DNA of 64,000 nt, from contig NC_086378.1 of the NCBI RefSeq assembly GCF_036588685.1, positions 76,773,127 to 76,837,126 of the forward strand, in the 5' to 3' direction. The notes under the pieces were generated by a model that worked only from the letters and a program-made list of their open reading frames with translations, searched no databases and was not told the DNA's origin. The stretch is from Mytilus trossulus (Eukaryota > Mollusca > Bivalvia > Mytilida > Mytilidae). Below are positions 23,060-35,164 of the stretch, in pieces (the first letter of the stretch is position 1; every line of letters starts with the position of its first letter). Made by a program: the position numbers and the translations under genes.

Positions 23060-23250
23060 ATATATTATATATATATACAACTCGTCTAAACATCAACCCA
23101 ACAATGTTAGATCTGTAAATTTGCTTTCGCAAATTTTTGGTTCTTCCCTCACCGGGATTCGAACCCATGCTACTGTGATATCGTGACACCAAATCGCCTG
23201 CACTGCAGCCGTCCCGCTAGACCACACGACCACCTGGGCTCTCAAAAAAA
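23060..23250 (-). mobile_element. tRNA-derived SINE, upstream of ACSF3
   Basis: On the minus strand from about 23243 the sequence is tRNA-like. An A-box-like 'gtggtctagcgggacggc' and a B box 'gggttcgaatccc' (23154-23166 region) are about 70 bases apart, longer than in a Leu/Ser-type tRNA arm. The unrelated tail continues 'aagaaccaaaaatttgcgaa' to a TA-rich end. The spacing and tail argue for a SINE rather than a working tRNA. It lies about 120 bp upstream of the ACSF3 start codon, on the opposite strand. Confidence 0.7.
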
Positions 23251-23370
23251 GAGCTTTCGGTGGCCATATGTTACCTTTCCACGTCAGTTTTAATCTAGCG
23301 GCGTACTACAGTACATGATATATAAGGCATGAAGATGTTATTGTTACAGATATATATATATATTTTCAGG

Positions 23371-26300
23371 ATGTTAGTCAGAAGAATTTATTCTATTGTG
23401 AAGATCAGTGGTTCATTCAGATCACTTACATCTGTGTCACAAGTAACGAAGACAATAAGCTCAAATATTTGTAGAAGATGTTTTCACAGGTATTACAGTG
23501 TCCAAGCCACACAAGATCTGCCACAGCCTGTCTTTCTTCAGGCAGAGAAGTATCCTAACAAAGTTGCAATAATAGACCAACATGGTAGCTTTAAATACCA
23601 GGATCTATTACATTACAGTAAAACACTTTCACAGGAAATTATAGATCAAGTCAATGGTGATAGCAAGCATAAAACTCTTCCAGAAAACACCCATGTGGCA
23701 TTCCTATGTAACAATGATGTATCTTATGTTGTGGCACAATGGGCCACATGGATGGCAGGAGGTGTGGCAGTTCCACTTTGTAAAAGTCATCCACAAAATG
23801 AATTAGAATATGTCATCCAAGATGCACAATGTTCGATAGTTTTAACCACAGCAGACCACCACCAAAAAATAGAACCTATTACCAAAAAATTAAGCATTCC
23901 ACTCCGAGTGTTAGAGAAGGAAAACTATACTGGATATTATGAAGCAGATCAGAATGCTTGGTTTATTGATCAACAAACAAGTTTAGATTGTAAAAATCTG
24001 GTCAAACATAACAATTATAAAAACCAGTCAAGCTTGATTATATATACAAGTGGAACCACAGGGAGACCAAAGGTACATAGAATAAATAGTTATAAGCCCA
24101 AAATAAATATGTATTTGTTTCCTGCTTCCCGACTTGAATGAAAAAAATTGATGTTGGTAAAAAAAAATGAAAAAAATAGTTGGCATGGACCATATGTTAA
24201 TCATGTTAATGCTTTTAACTAACAATGACTGGACTCTTAACCATGGCGTTAACTGTGATTAACCAAAAAATTACCATAAAAATAGTATACATGAAGGCAT
24301 TAGAATTAAGTTATATGTAAGTTGAGAGACAGGAAGCAGAACTGAATTATTCCTTCAACTGATGTATTCCTCCTACAATCCTGACCGCCTCGGTGGTGTA
24401 ATGGTTAGCATGCTCGCCTCGAGTGCGGTAGGTCGTGGGTTCGACCCTCGGCCGGGTCACACCAAAGACTTGAAAATTGGTATTTGCTGCTTCTCCGCCA
24501 AGCACGCGGCATTAAGGAGTTAGAGCAAAGACTGGTCGGCCCGGAGTCAGAATAATGTGTCCGGGTAAGGTGACATGTCTTCCTGCGAACTGTTACCTTG
24601 TGAGCTAGCACGTTAAAAATCCGGCATAGCGTGTCGGTCTAGTACAAAGCGGGGTTAATATTCATTTATCATTATCATGTTCTCGTCCTGAATATGCATC
24701 TGACTTGCCACTGGACGTTAAACAACCATCCATCCATCCTACAATCCTGACAATAACCAAAAGGTTTACTTGTAATATTAGAGTTGTCTCTCTTTCCTAT
24801 GTGGGGCAAGTTGATGCTGCAAATTATTGTTATTAATATAAACAATTTTTTTTCTTTAATCATGTTAATTCAACTGATTTTTTTATTAAAAAGAAATTAA
24901 AATTCTTTAAGTGATTTGTTACCCTTGATATGTTTTTCTAGTTAAATGGTTGATAAGAACTTTATATTGTGCATTTTTGTTTCAGGGTGTGGTACTGACA
25001 TTTGGAAATATTCACTGTAACATTACAGGAATGATGTCAGCTTGGGAATGGACGTCTAACGATGTGATATTACATGTACTACCCTTGCATCATGTCCATG
25101 GTGTAGTTAATGCATTAATGGTACCGTTATACTGTGGGGCAACCTGTGTTATGTTGCCCAAGTTTGATGAAAGAGTGGTAAGATAACTTCCAATCTTAAA
25201 ACTATTCTGCATGTGTTGCTATTCATATGATAAGTATTGGATAATAAATAAACTCATCAAAGTGGACACATAGCAGCTACCACACCAACTATGTGCAAAT
25301 GGAAGTAATGATAATTTTATACATTGAGTTTGATAAATTAATAAAAGTAAAACTTATGAGGAGCTAGAGTTTCAGACTGTTGTCAAAAATATGAAAAGCA
25401 TCAGCTAAGTAAGAAACATCCTGTACTGCTGTTAAAATACATTTTTATCATTTTGGACACAGTTAAAATATGTTGTGACTGAAAAATTTGGAAATAACAA
25501 CTTAACCTTAAATGAAAACAATTCAGTATAAGATTACTATGTCTCATTTACCATGTTTATATGTACATGATTAAAAAATATACAATCAAACAAAATAAGA
25601 TATATATATATATATATATGTTCAACCTGGCGAACTATAATACAATCTATAGCAATGTGGTGTAATTCAAATTGCTTGAACTGCATAGTAAGGGGAACTG
25701 AAACTGTAAAAACTAAATAGATTTTTTTTAATACAAAACTCAAGATTTGACCAAAAGAATGAAGAAAGCAAAATGCTTTATTTCTATTTAGAAATATTTT
25801 CCAATAGAAAGACTTATTTTATAATAATATAGTTTTTATCATGAATGTAAAGAAAAATTGGACTCGTTGTCATTGATTTGTATCAACTCAATCATCATGT
25901 TATTTTGTTTTAGGTTTGGGAGAAACTTGCAGTGAAAAGAAAGACGGGGATAGACATCACTATTTTCATGGCTGTGCCAACAATTTATGCCAAGTTGATA
26001 GAATACTATGAAAAAAGTGAAGAGGAGAACCAACTAGCTTCTCAATTCCTGTCTGCCTCACTAGAAAATATAAGGTATTAAACTTTCCTGTCTCATAATA
26101 CTTGTTCTTACTAAATATGTTTGTTTTTAGTTTCCAATGTACGTACATAAGACCATTTAGATGGAAGATTAAAAGATGAACATGTCTTTATTTTTATGGT
26201 TTAAAAAACAGTTATTCAAGTCCCTTTTAGAAAAAATTATAAAACAATAAAGTTTACACATTTTGTCATGTTGGGCCTTAGCTACCATTAGGTTATGTGC

Positions 26301-29300
26301 TTGCTCATGGTTGAAGAATGTACAGTGACCTCATGTTTAGCTGCTTTAATTAACATCATTTTGATATTTGTCTCTTTAACAATCAATTTTGCTTTGAACA
26401 ATTTTCTGCTTCTCTAAATGGGTAAAAATCATCAATAAAGGGCTATAATCCTTAAACATTGTTAAATGAGTAGAATGACACCTTCCTCTGGGTGTTGATA
26501 GTAAACTCCACATTGATAGAAGCAAGTACATGTGCAATAACTCTAAACAGTCAGATGATGATTTCAGTCTGTTTGACATATTTGTAGATCTTGTCTTAAT
26601 GATTTTGCTGTAAATTTAGGAATTTTTGTATACATTTATAATCTCAAATTAAATTGACAAGGGACAAAAATGCAAGTTAGTGATTTAAATTTCAAGAATT
26701 TTTGCATACAAATAATGGTACAAAAAATTTACAATGCAAAATTTTTTGTGTAAAAAATCTTATATTGTTGTAAATTTGACAATTATGATAATGTCTCAGT
26801 TTACAGTATAAGTTTTGTTTAGGTTAATGGTATCAGGGTCAGCTGCCTTACCAAGGACAGTTATGGACAAGTGGAAGGCGATTAGTGGACATACATTACT
26901 GGAGAGATATGGGATGACTGAGTTAGGCATGGTGCTCACTAATCCATTACATGGAGAACGAATACCTGGTAAAGTTAATTAAATAGGTAGTACATGTATT
27001 AGTACTTCATACCAAGTGCATGCTTCAGTTAGTATACTTTAATGTTTCTCAAATATAAGATTGACCAAAATAAATACTACTGTCTTCAATCTCATTAAAA
27101 TCCAATGTTCTGAGGGTAGCGTATCAGAACATCGGATTTTAATGAGATTGTACTGTCTTTTGATTCATCATTATACGTGGGAATCCAATTTGCATGGATT
27201 ATTTTAGGTATGATCAATGCAAGTTTCAGAATAAATAATTCACATTTAGTATAATTTACTTAATTATCCCTACATCTCATTTGTAAGCAGAAAATAAACA
27301 CAGCTACATATGCCACCATTTATTCTTCACTTCAAACTTCATGATGGGAAGACACTGTTATCGTTTATAATATATTCTAACTTTCCTTTGAAATTATAAG
27401 TCTAAATAATTCAAATCCTCACATGTGTAATGAATCTGAGGTCTGTTTATTAAAATTTTGACTAGTGCACATACATTATGATTCATTGACTAATACAAAT
27501 GTGTTTATTTCAAATAGTTAATAGTGACATACTATTCAATATGGTACAGATTATTTCATTCAAAAAGTAGTCATTTTGACATATTTCAGTTTTTATAAAC
27601 TTATTTCATTGATTTGTATTTGGGATGTGCAATTTTTTTATCATAATTTAAATATATTTTTTTTATACTATTTTTAAGGAGCAGTAGGCCATCCATTTCC
27701 AGGTGTGAGGGTAGCCATTAGTAAACCTAATGTTTATAGTACTAATAGTTATGATGTCATAGCTAAAGGAAACTCCACTAATACAAATGTGACAAAAGGT
27801 AATTAATAACCATGGTGACATGAAAATCAACTTTGACTTGAGGTAGTTGATATGATATAGAAGGAGGAAACTTAAGAAACCCACCAAAACACATGCTTAC
27901 TTTAAATGATTACCTAGGCATTAGACAACCAAAAAAGAATTCATATATTTCACTATTTTGCAACATAAACACTCTTTCTCATTTCCATGGAGATCATATG
28001 GTCCCCCAGCACCTCATGTATACAAGTTAAAGTTTTTGTTTAGGTAAGTTTCAGAGTCAACCTCTTATGAGAGGTCAATGGTATTTGGTATGCAGTTGTA
28101 TAAAAGTTTGGCATCTAACATTTTCATGGAGGTTACTTGGCCCATAACTGCAGTCATGGTTCTTTAAATTCAAATGATTTGCATAGTTTACATGTTTAAA
28201 TATTGCTATTTTGTTTTCAACTTTTGCATTATACTATCAAACCTAATACATATATATCTTTGCGTCATCAGCCTATTAGGAAAAGTTATGTATTTTAACT
28301 TTTATTTAATTATAAATACAAGTGAAGAAGAAGGGAAAATAACCTTATTGACTTCAGTTCATTAAAAGAATAGGGACTATTGTAAATGTGTCAATAAAAA
28401 TGAGAATGGAAATGGGGAAAGTGTCAAAGAGACAACAACTAGATCAAAGAGCAAAAACAACAGAAGGCCAACAATAGGTCTTCAACACAGCAAGAAAATA
28501 GTGCACCCTAGCATGTGCTTCAGCTACTCACTTTGAAAGGTAGCAGTCCTTTTGCGCCAATTACTGTTTTTCAGGGGTATCATTTGCGCCAATTTACCTG
28601 TACACATTTATTCTTATTTTTGGCTTAAAAAGTATCATATAATTGGATATATTTCACCATGAAGATTGACTTGAAATGCATTAGCCAGTCCATGTACAGA
28701 GAGAGAAGAAAACTTATTGTTTTGCTGAATATTTATTACAAGATATATGCCAAAAGAGAAGAAAATATAAGCTTTTGCTGATTATGTTTTAGCCACATAT
28801 GTTAATGACACAGTGCTTTGCTCCCACCATTCATATGGGCTGAAACTCTATCTACCGCATGACGTACTATAGTCGCCGTCACATAAAATTGGCACCATGA
28901 TTTTTGTCAAAATTTTCTTAAATATCGACCGCGTTTACTCGCGATCATGTTTTTCAATTAGCAGAATATAAATCCAATCCAAATATATACTACTGTCCTA
29001 CCTTTTATTGTGTTTGCACTGTATAATCCTGACCTTCACATTTTTCATTATTGTTTTCATTGTAAAACCGCCATCTTGGTTTCTATGAGGATCCCTTACT
29101 ACATAACATTCAATACTCTCCGGTAATATCATTGTCATTGATGATACGATTTCCCGCGCTTTTTTTAAATAAAGATGACGAACAGCTCCGAGAGACACAA
29201 GAAAATTGAGAGCACGTGGACTCCACAGCGACACTTCCGGTAATAACAATGTCGGATTCCACCATACAAAATAATCTTGAAAAATGTGAAGGTCAGGATT

Positions 29301-31479
29301 ATACTGTGCAAACACAATAAAAGGTAGGACAGTAGTGTATATTTGGATTGGATTTTTTTCCGCCAATCAAAAAACATGATCTGGAGTAAATGCGGTTGAT
29401 ATTTAAGAAAATTTGGACAAAAATCATGGTGCCAATTTTACGTGACGGCGACTATAGTAATGGAGCAAAACATTCCACAATGTTTGTACATTTGGAAAGT
29501 GAAGTTACAAGCTACTACAAACATTAAATTAGAAAGTACCCATGCAGCAGCAGTTAGAAGAAAGTATGTTTCAGAAAAGAAAACATTTGCTGTGTAAACT
29601 GCCGGTTCCATGTCCAAATAAAGATGGAGGGAAGTCGTATGTTTTATTTTTGGGGCAAATGATACAATATAATTTTGAAACAGGTGGCGCAAACAAAGCA
29701 TTGGAGAAAAAAAGTTGTGGCTCAAAAGGACAAATTTTTGGCATAAATGGGTCTCTCCCCTTTGAAAGGAGGAACTTTTTTTTTACATTTATTACATGGA
29801 ATATTCATTTCTTTTTTCATTAATGAAGGAATGGAAGGTGAGCAGGGAGAATTACTAGTAAAAGGACCAACAGTGTTCAAGGAATATTGGAAGAACCCTT
29901 CTGCTACTAAATCTAGCTTTACTAAAGATGGCTGGTTTAAAACAGGTAAGAACAATACACAAAATACCTGCAGTAAAAGTTATAAAAAGATAGTTTTTCT
30001 AGTCAAATCACTTTACATACATGGTCTGATTTGTCAATCTTTGTAAATATGTTGAACATTTGTCCTCAGAATTGTCAAAGCAGATGGATTTAAAAAATGT
30101 CTTAAATTTAAATTTACTGAGCCTTTAGTCCTGTTTGTGTCTTCGACCTTTTTTTTTATATATAATGTTGACATCAAATATTAACTTTCAGTTGCAGGCT
30201 CCTGTGTCTTTCAATTGAAAAAGAACAATTGAAAGGATTTTCATTTTGCTTTGGGTTCATCAAGTGCACGTGTGTTTATGTTATGAGTTTATATGCCATG
30301 CCAAAATATTCAGTTGAACTATAATTTTATCCAGATTTGTAAGGAAACTATTTTCAATTGACTTTTTAGATTTGATTGTGCTTTGTTACAATCCTCACAC
30401 ATGAAACACAAGGTGAAAGTTCAGAAAAGATTGATAAAAGCTTGTGTGGTGTGAGTGTTTATTTCAAAAATCATAACCACTGTTAATTTGATCACTGCAT
30501 GCAATCAACATTTCACAGTACTGTAAATTCAGAAATTATTGCGTGCATTTATTTTTGCGATTTTGTCAATTTCAACTTAAATGCGATTTTAATTTTTACG
30601 ATTTTGGGAAAAGTCATGCTTTATTCAGATAAAATATTACAAAATGCGAGTTTTAATTATTGCGTTTACGACTCTGTCGCATTATTCCCAATAATAAAAA
30701 CCTCGCAATAATTTCTGAATTTACAGTATGTTTATTTTGATGTTGATTAAATCTATCAGATATGAATACATAAGGGACAAAAATCAAAAGTTCCAATGAA
30801 TGATAAAAAACTTAATTCACATAGTTTTTTCACTGACCCCCCTACCCCCCTCTTAACTTAATTTGGGAAAAATTGATTGACCCATATGAATATATGTAAA
30901 AATCAATGTAGGATAACCAAATCTTGCAGCAGTTCAACCCCCCACCCCCAAACTATTTGAATTAAGTTTTTTATCTTACATTGATCTTTTGATGTCGTCC
31001 CTTAAGGCATCTTAGTACACACTGTTGAAATTTTCTCAGTTATCCATTAGAAAGTGTTCTTTTTCAAAGCAAATTAATGATTTTATTGTTTCACAATTTA
31101 AACAGGTGACACTGCAGTCTACACTGATGGTGTATACAGAATCATGGGAAGGACCTCTGTTGATATCATCAAAAGTGGCGGGTATAAAATCAGTGCTCTA
31201 GACATAGAACGCCATCTACTGGAACATCCAGATATTTTAGAATGTGTAGTGGTGGGTTTACATGACATAACCTGGGGTCAGAAGGTCGCTGCAGTTATAG
31301 TGACTAAATCAAAACAAAATTTAAAGCTCTTTGATTTAAAATCCTGGTGCCGAGATAAACTTCCTTCATACCAAATACCATCAGAACTCAAAAATGTATC
31401 AGAAATTCCTAAAAATGCTATGGGAAAAGTCAACAAGAAGGAAATAGTTAAACAATTATTTAATGGAAGAAAAGTATGA
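23371..31479 (+). CDS. ACSF3: Malonyl-CoA synthetase, mitochondrial (7 coding exons)
   Basis: ATP-dependent ligase that converts malonate (and methylmalonate) to its CoA thioester in the mitochondrial matrix, supplying malonyl-CoA for mitochondrial fatty-acid synthesis and clearing malonate. Coding exons: 23371-24072, 24986-25177, 25914-26074, 26823-26968, 27679-27798, 29829-29945, 31106-31479. All borders are GT/AG and all phases fit, giving 603 residues (human 576). Residues 1-45 are rich in Arg, Ser and Ile and lack acids, as in a mitochondrial presequence. ANL-family motifs are intact: [11 protein letters not shown] (225-235, across exons 1-2), YGMTE (381-385), TGD (479-481), [14 protein letters not shown] (494-507) and the catalytic Lys in GKVNKKE (K587). 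ATG 23371 is chosen because 'attttcag' ends at 23369 just upstream, implying a separate 5' leader exon. An in-frame ATG at 23329 would lie in that intron. Introns carry a SINE and several MITEs. Confidence 0.96.
24386..24736 (+). mobile_element. Complete tRNA-derived SINE in ACSF3 intron 1
   Basis: It starts with a tRNA-like head: A box 'tggtgtaatggttagcatg', B box 'gggttcgaccc'. A central part follows ('ggtgacatgtcttcctgcga', 'gtgagctagcacgttaaa') of the type shared among mollusc SINEs, and a 3' tail 'gccactggacgttaaacaac' ending in CATC repeats. A perfect 15-bp target duplication, TCCTACAATCCTGAC, flanks it (24371-24385 and 24737-24751). The sense orientation matches the host gene. The intact duplication points to a recent insertion. 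Confidence 0.92.
27087..27150. repeat. 27-bp-arm hairpin in ACSF3 intron 4
   Basis: Arms 27087-27113 ('caatctcattaaaatccaat'...) and 27124-27150 pair with one mismatch around a 10-base loop. It is probably a tiny MITE or the palindromic tip of one. A structured intronic RNA is possible but unsupported. Confidence 0.75.
28395..28515 (+). repeat. Dispersed 'gtgtcaaagagacaacaact' repeat
   Basis: Reads 'atggggaaagtgtcaaagag', then 'acaacaactagatcaaagag' and 'aataggtcttcaac'. Related to 46.79-46.86 kb and inverted to the end of the 8.75-9.03 kb copy. It lies in ACSF3 intron 5. Confidence 0.6.
28867..29457. mobile_element. TA-flanked inverted-repeat element, ACSF3 intron 5
   Basis: The ends CTATAGTCGCCGTCAC (left) and GTGACGGCGACTATAG (right) are bordered by TA (28865-28866, 29458-29459). 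The inverted arms continue for roughly 170-190 bp through 'ttggcaccatgatttttgtc' and 'ctaccttttattgtgtttgc'. The interior (about 29060-29260) is less AT-rich and open for 122 codons on the minus strand, but it matches no family I recognise. A Tc1/mariner-type origin is inferred from the TA duplication. Confidence 0.82.
30521..30726. mobile_element. TA-flanked MITE family A, copy 2 (ACSF3 intron 6)
   Basis: Ends CTGTAAATTCAGAAATTATT (left) and AATAATTTCTGAATTTACAG (right) are perfect inverted repeats. TA flanks both sides (30519-30520, 30727-30728). It is 206 bp and better preserved than the copy at 15853-16060. Non-coding. Confidence 0.88.
30773..31002. mobile_element. TA-flanked MITE family B (ACSF3 intron 6)
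   Basis: The left arm (from 30773, 'agggacaaaaatcaaaag' to 'aacttaattcacatagtttt') and the right arm (to 31002, 'gatgtcgtccct') are inverted copies of about 58 bp. TA lies at both borders. The middle has C-rich tracts 'gacccccctaccccc' and 'ccccccacccccaaac'. It begins 45 bp after the family A copy, and ends about 100 bp before the last ACSF3 exon. Confidence 0.8.
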
Positions 31480-31746
31480 AGTTTGTGTGTTTTAATATAA
31501 TTGTGAATGGAATCAGGAATATATATATAAGAAGATATTTAGAGAAATTTTAAGAATAGAGCATGTTATCATGGTCTTAATTAGAGTCAAAATGCAACAT
31601 TTCCATGAAGAATCAGATTTGTAATAACTTTCAATTTTATAAGCAAAACCTACCATCTATAGCAGTTCCTGAGCATGCTGGCAAATTACAAAAGTAGTCT
31701 ATTGAATGCCTATACTGATTATGATTTATATTCTGTACTATGCTTG

Positions 31747-31867
31747 ATTAAAATTAAGATATATACAATGTACTATATCAGTGGTACATTGTGTATTTGG
31801 GAAATATAAGACTGTAACTGACAGTTTATCCATTATGGACTCGCAGATTTCTATAATCAGAAATAAA
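31747..31867 (+). terminator. Candidate ACSF3 poly(A) signals
   Basis: ATTAAA at 31747-31752 and AATAAA at 31862-31867 lie 268 and 383 bases after the ACSF3 stop. Either could serve. There is no independent support. Confidence 0.35.
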
Positions 31868-31926
31868 CAATTTTTGTTAAGAATTAATCAACAGGTAAGA
31901 TATTTTTCATGCTGTTATAATTTTTA

Positions 31927-34152
31927 TACGACCGCAAAATTTGAAAAAAATTTCGTCGTTTATTGCTATCACGTTGGCGTCGTCGTCTGCGTCGTCCGAA
32001 TACTTTTAGTTTTCGCACTCTAACTTTAGTAAAAATGAATAGAAATTTATGAAATTTTAACACAAGGTTTATGACCACAAAAGGAAGGTTGGGATTGTTT
32101 TTGGGAGTTTTGATCCCAACATTTTAGGAATTAGGGCCCAAAAAGGGCCCAAATAAGCATTTTCTTGGTTTTCGCACAGTAACTTTAGTCTAAGTAAATA
32201 GAAATCTCTGAAATTATGACACAAGGTTTACGACCACAAAAGGTAGGTTGGGATTGATTTTGGGAGTTTTGGTTCTAACAGTTTAGGAATTAGGGGCCAA
32301 AAAGGACCAAAATAAGCATTATTCTTGGTTTTTGCACAATAACTTTAGTTTAAGTAAATAGAAATCTATGAAATTTAAACACAAGGTTTATGACCACAAA
32401 AGGAAGGTTGGTATTGATTTGGGGAGTTGAGATCCCAACAGTTTAGGAATTTGGGGCCAAAAAGGGGCCCAAATAAACATTTTTCTTTGTCTTCACATTA
32501 TAACTTTAGTATAAGTGAATAGAAATCTATGACATTTAAACAAAAGGTTTATGACCATAAAAAGAAGGTTGGTATTGATTTTGGGAGTTTTGGTCCCAAC
32601 AGTTTAGGAATTTGGGGCCCAAAGGTTGCAAAATTAAACTTTGTTTGATTTCATAAAAAATTGAATAATTGGGGTTCTTTGATATGCCGAGTCTAACTGT
32701 GTATGTAGATTCTTAATTTTTGGTCCCGTTTTCAAATTGGTTTACATTAAGGTCCAAAGGGTCCAAACTTAAACTTTGTTTGATTTTGACAAAAATTGAA
32801 TCCTTGGGGTTCGTTGATATGCTGAATCTAAAAATGTACTTAGATTTTTAATTATTGGCCCAGTTTTCAAGTTGGTCCAAATTGGGGTCAAAAATTAAAC
32901 TTTGTTTGATTTCATCAAAAATTGAATAAATGGGGTTCTTTGATATTCCAAATCTAACTGTGTATGTAGATTCTTAACTTTTGGTCCAGTTTTCAAATTG
33001 GTCTACATTAAGGTCCAAAATTAAACTAAGTTTGATTTTAACAAAAATTAAATTCTTTGGCTTCTTTGATATGCTTTATCTAAACATGTACTTTGATTTT
33101 TGATTATGGGCCCAGTTTTCAAGTTGACCCAAATCAGGATTCAAAATTATCATATTAAGTATTGTGCAATAGCAAGAAATTTTCAATTGCACAGTATTGC
33201 ACAATAGCAAGAAATATCTAATTGCACAATATTGTGAAATAGCAATTAATTTTTTCAATTGGAGTTATCTTTCTTTGTATAGAATAATAGTTGAATCAAC
33301 TTTAATCATAGTTTTATACAATATACAATGTATTTTCATTTTTACTACTAACTAATAAATTAAAACAATCTTTACCATTCAGTGATAACAAGCACTTTTT
33401 ATTACATTTTAATATTGTATGATGTATTTAAATCAGCAGTTATTGTTGCAAACTTCATTAGAAATTTGAATTGAAATCAGTACATTATAACTTTAGTACA
33501 TGTATAAGTGAATAGAAATCTATGAAATTTAAACACAAGGTTTATGACTATAAAAGGAAGGTTGGTATTTATTTTGGGAGTTTTGGTCCCAACAGTTTAG
33601 GAATTTGGGGCCCAAAGGGTCCAAAATTAAACTTTGTTTGATTTCATCAAAAAATGAATAATTGGGGTTCTTTGATATGCCAAATCTAACTGTGTATGTA
33701 GATTCTTAATTTTTGGTCCCGTTTTTAAATTGGTTTACATTAAGGTCCAAAGGGTCCAAACTTAACCTTTGTTTGATTTTGACAAAAATTGAATCCTTGG
33801 GGTTCTTTAATATGCTGAATCTAAAAATGTACTTAGATTTTTAATTATTGGCCCAGTTTTCAAGTTGGTCCAAATCGGGGTCCAAAATTAAACTTTGTTT
33901 GATTTCATCAAAAATTGAATAAATGGGGTTCTTTGATATTCCAAATCTAACTGTGTATTTAGATTCTTAATTTTTGGTCCAGTTTTCAAATTGGTCTACA
34001 TTAAGGTCCAAAGGGTCCAAATCATAATGTGACATAAACCTATGTTGTGTCAACTATTTGATCACAATCCACATTTAAAGCTGTATCAAACTTAAAAGTT
34101 GTGTCCATACTTGTCCCATCTTTTCAGGGTTCTACATCTGCGGTTGTATAAT
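31927..34152 (+). mobile_element. Composite repeat bounded by 'atacgaccgc' / 'gcggttgtat'
   Basis: It starts 'atacgaccgcaaaatttgaa' and a CGT-rich stretch (31955-31995). Four to five tandem units of about 150 bp follow ('acacaaggtttatgaccaca', 'ttttgggagttttgg', 'cccaacagtttaggaatt'), then alternating 110-130-bp units ('tgtatgtagattcttaattt', 'ttaaactttgtttgattt'). One block of both unit types recurs at 33490-34020. It ends 'tgcggttgtata'. A diverged relative lies at 1.32-1.80 kb. It is non-coding and non-autonomous, and the transposition class is unknown. Confidence 0.7.
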
Positions 34153-34289
34153 GCTGCGCCCTGCGATGCAACTGGTTTAATCATAGAACTGAATCAATGA
34201 AACTTTTTATTTTTTTATGTCAGATGTTTAAAACTATTAACAATTATTTGAAGGCTGTCTTTTTTTATATATATTATTTTGAAACCAAT

Positions 34290-34570
34290 GACAAACTAAA
34301 GAGCCTGTGTTGCTCACCTTGGTACATGTGCATAGTAAACAAAGGACATAGATGGATACAAGACAAAATTGTGGTTTGGTGATGGTGATGTGCTTGTAGA
34401 TCTTACTTTACTGAACATTCTTGATGCTTACAATCATCTCTATCTATAATGAACTTGGCCCAGTAGTTACAAAATTTATGGAAACTGTTTAAAATTGACT
34501 ATAAAGGACGATATCTCTTTAAATTTTTAAAGTTTAAGGGGTCAATTGACTATTTTGGTCATGTTGAACT
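34290..34570 (-). repeat. Inverted copy of the right end of the 36.6-38.4 kb repeat
   Basis: 'actaaagagcctgtgttgct', 'caccttggtacatgtgcata' and onward match, in reverse complement, about 38110-38410. This places related ends in opposite orientation roughly 3.8 kb apart. Confidence 0.7.
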
Positions 34571-34665
34571 TCTTTGAATTCGAGCGTCACTGATGAGTCT
34601 TTTGTAGACGAAACGTGCGTCTGGCGTATATAAAAAATTTAGCCCTGGTATCTATGATGAGTTTT
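34571..34665. repeat. Dispersed 'gacgcgcgtttcgtct' repeat, copy 2
   Basis: Contains 'gagcgtcactgatgagtctt', 'ttgtagacgaaacgtgcgtc' and 'cctggtatctatgatgagtt'. Same family as 5.03-5.11 kb, in the inverted sense. Confidence 0.65.
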
Positions 34666-35164
34666 TTTACTTATTTGTAGGTCTTACTTTGCTGTACATT
34701 ATTTCTGTTTTCTGACATTTTTAAGCAGCAGGAAAATCTCAACTTTTCAAACATTTTTGACACTAAGATTTCTCTGTCTGTATCGGTTTTCAAGATGAGA
34801 GACAAAGCTTGTATATGTTCAATTTTAGCAATGCTGGCTATGTTGGTTGGCAAGTGTGTTTATTGAACATGAGTTTAAACTATACACACCAACAATGGTT
34901 GCCGCCAAGTTTGGTTAATTTTGGGCTAGTTGAGTTAAAAAAACTAATAATGTTAACACCTTCTTATCATGTTGTAAGGTTTTTATATTCAAGTATAAAC
35001 TTAAACCTCTAGTTTTCATTTTACAGATTTGAATGTTGAAAAATGTCTTTTAGAGAAAGATTTGATAATTATTATTTAATGATTGTGCCAAAGAAAATTA
35101 TTAATATAGAACATCAGTTTGTTTATGTCTTGTGTTTTGTTTGCCTGATCTGGCTCGATACATT

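Noticed and set aside
23140..23245. tRNA gene (minus strand) upstream of ACSF3
   Set aside because: The A and B box spacing is too long and a repeat tail follows, so it is treated as tRNA-derived.
23329..23370. Upstream ATG extension of ACSF3 (MKMLLLQIYIYIF...)
   Set aside because: The extension crosses a TA run and a clear 'attttcag' acceptor, so it is most likely intronic. The start at 23371 gives a good mitochondrial presequence.
24390..24460. tRNA gene in ACSF3 intron 1
   Set aside because: A and B boxes are present, but the anticodon arm does not fold well and a SINE body, tail and 15-bp duplication follow. Called a SINE instead.
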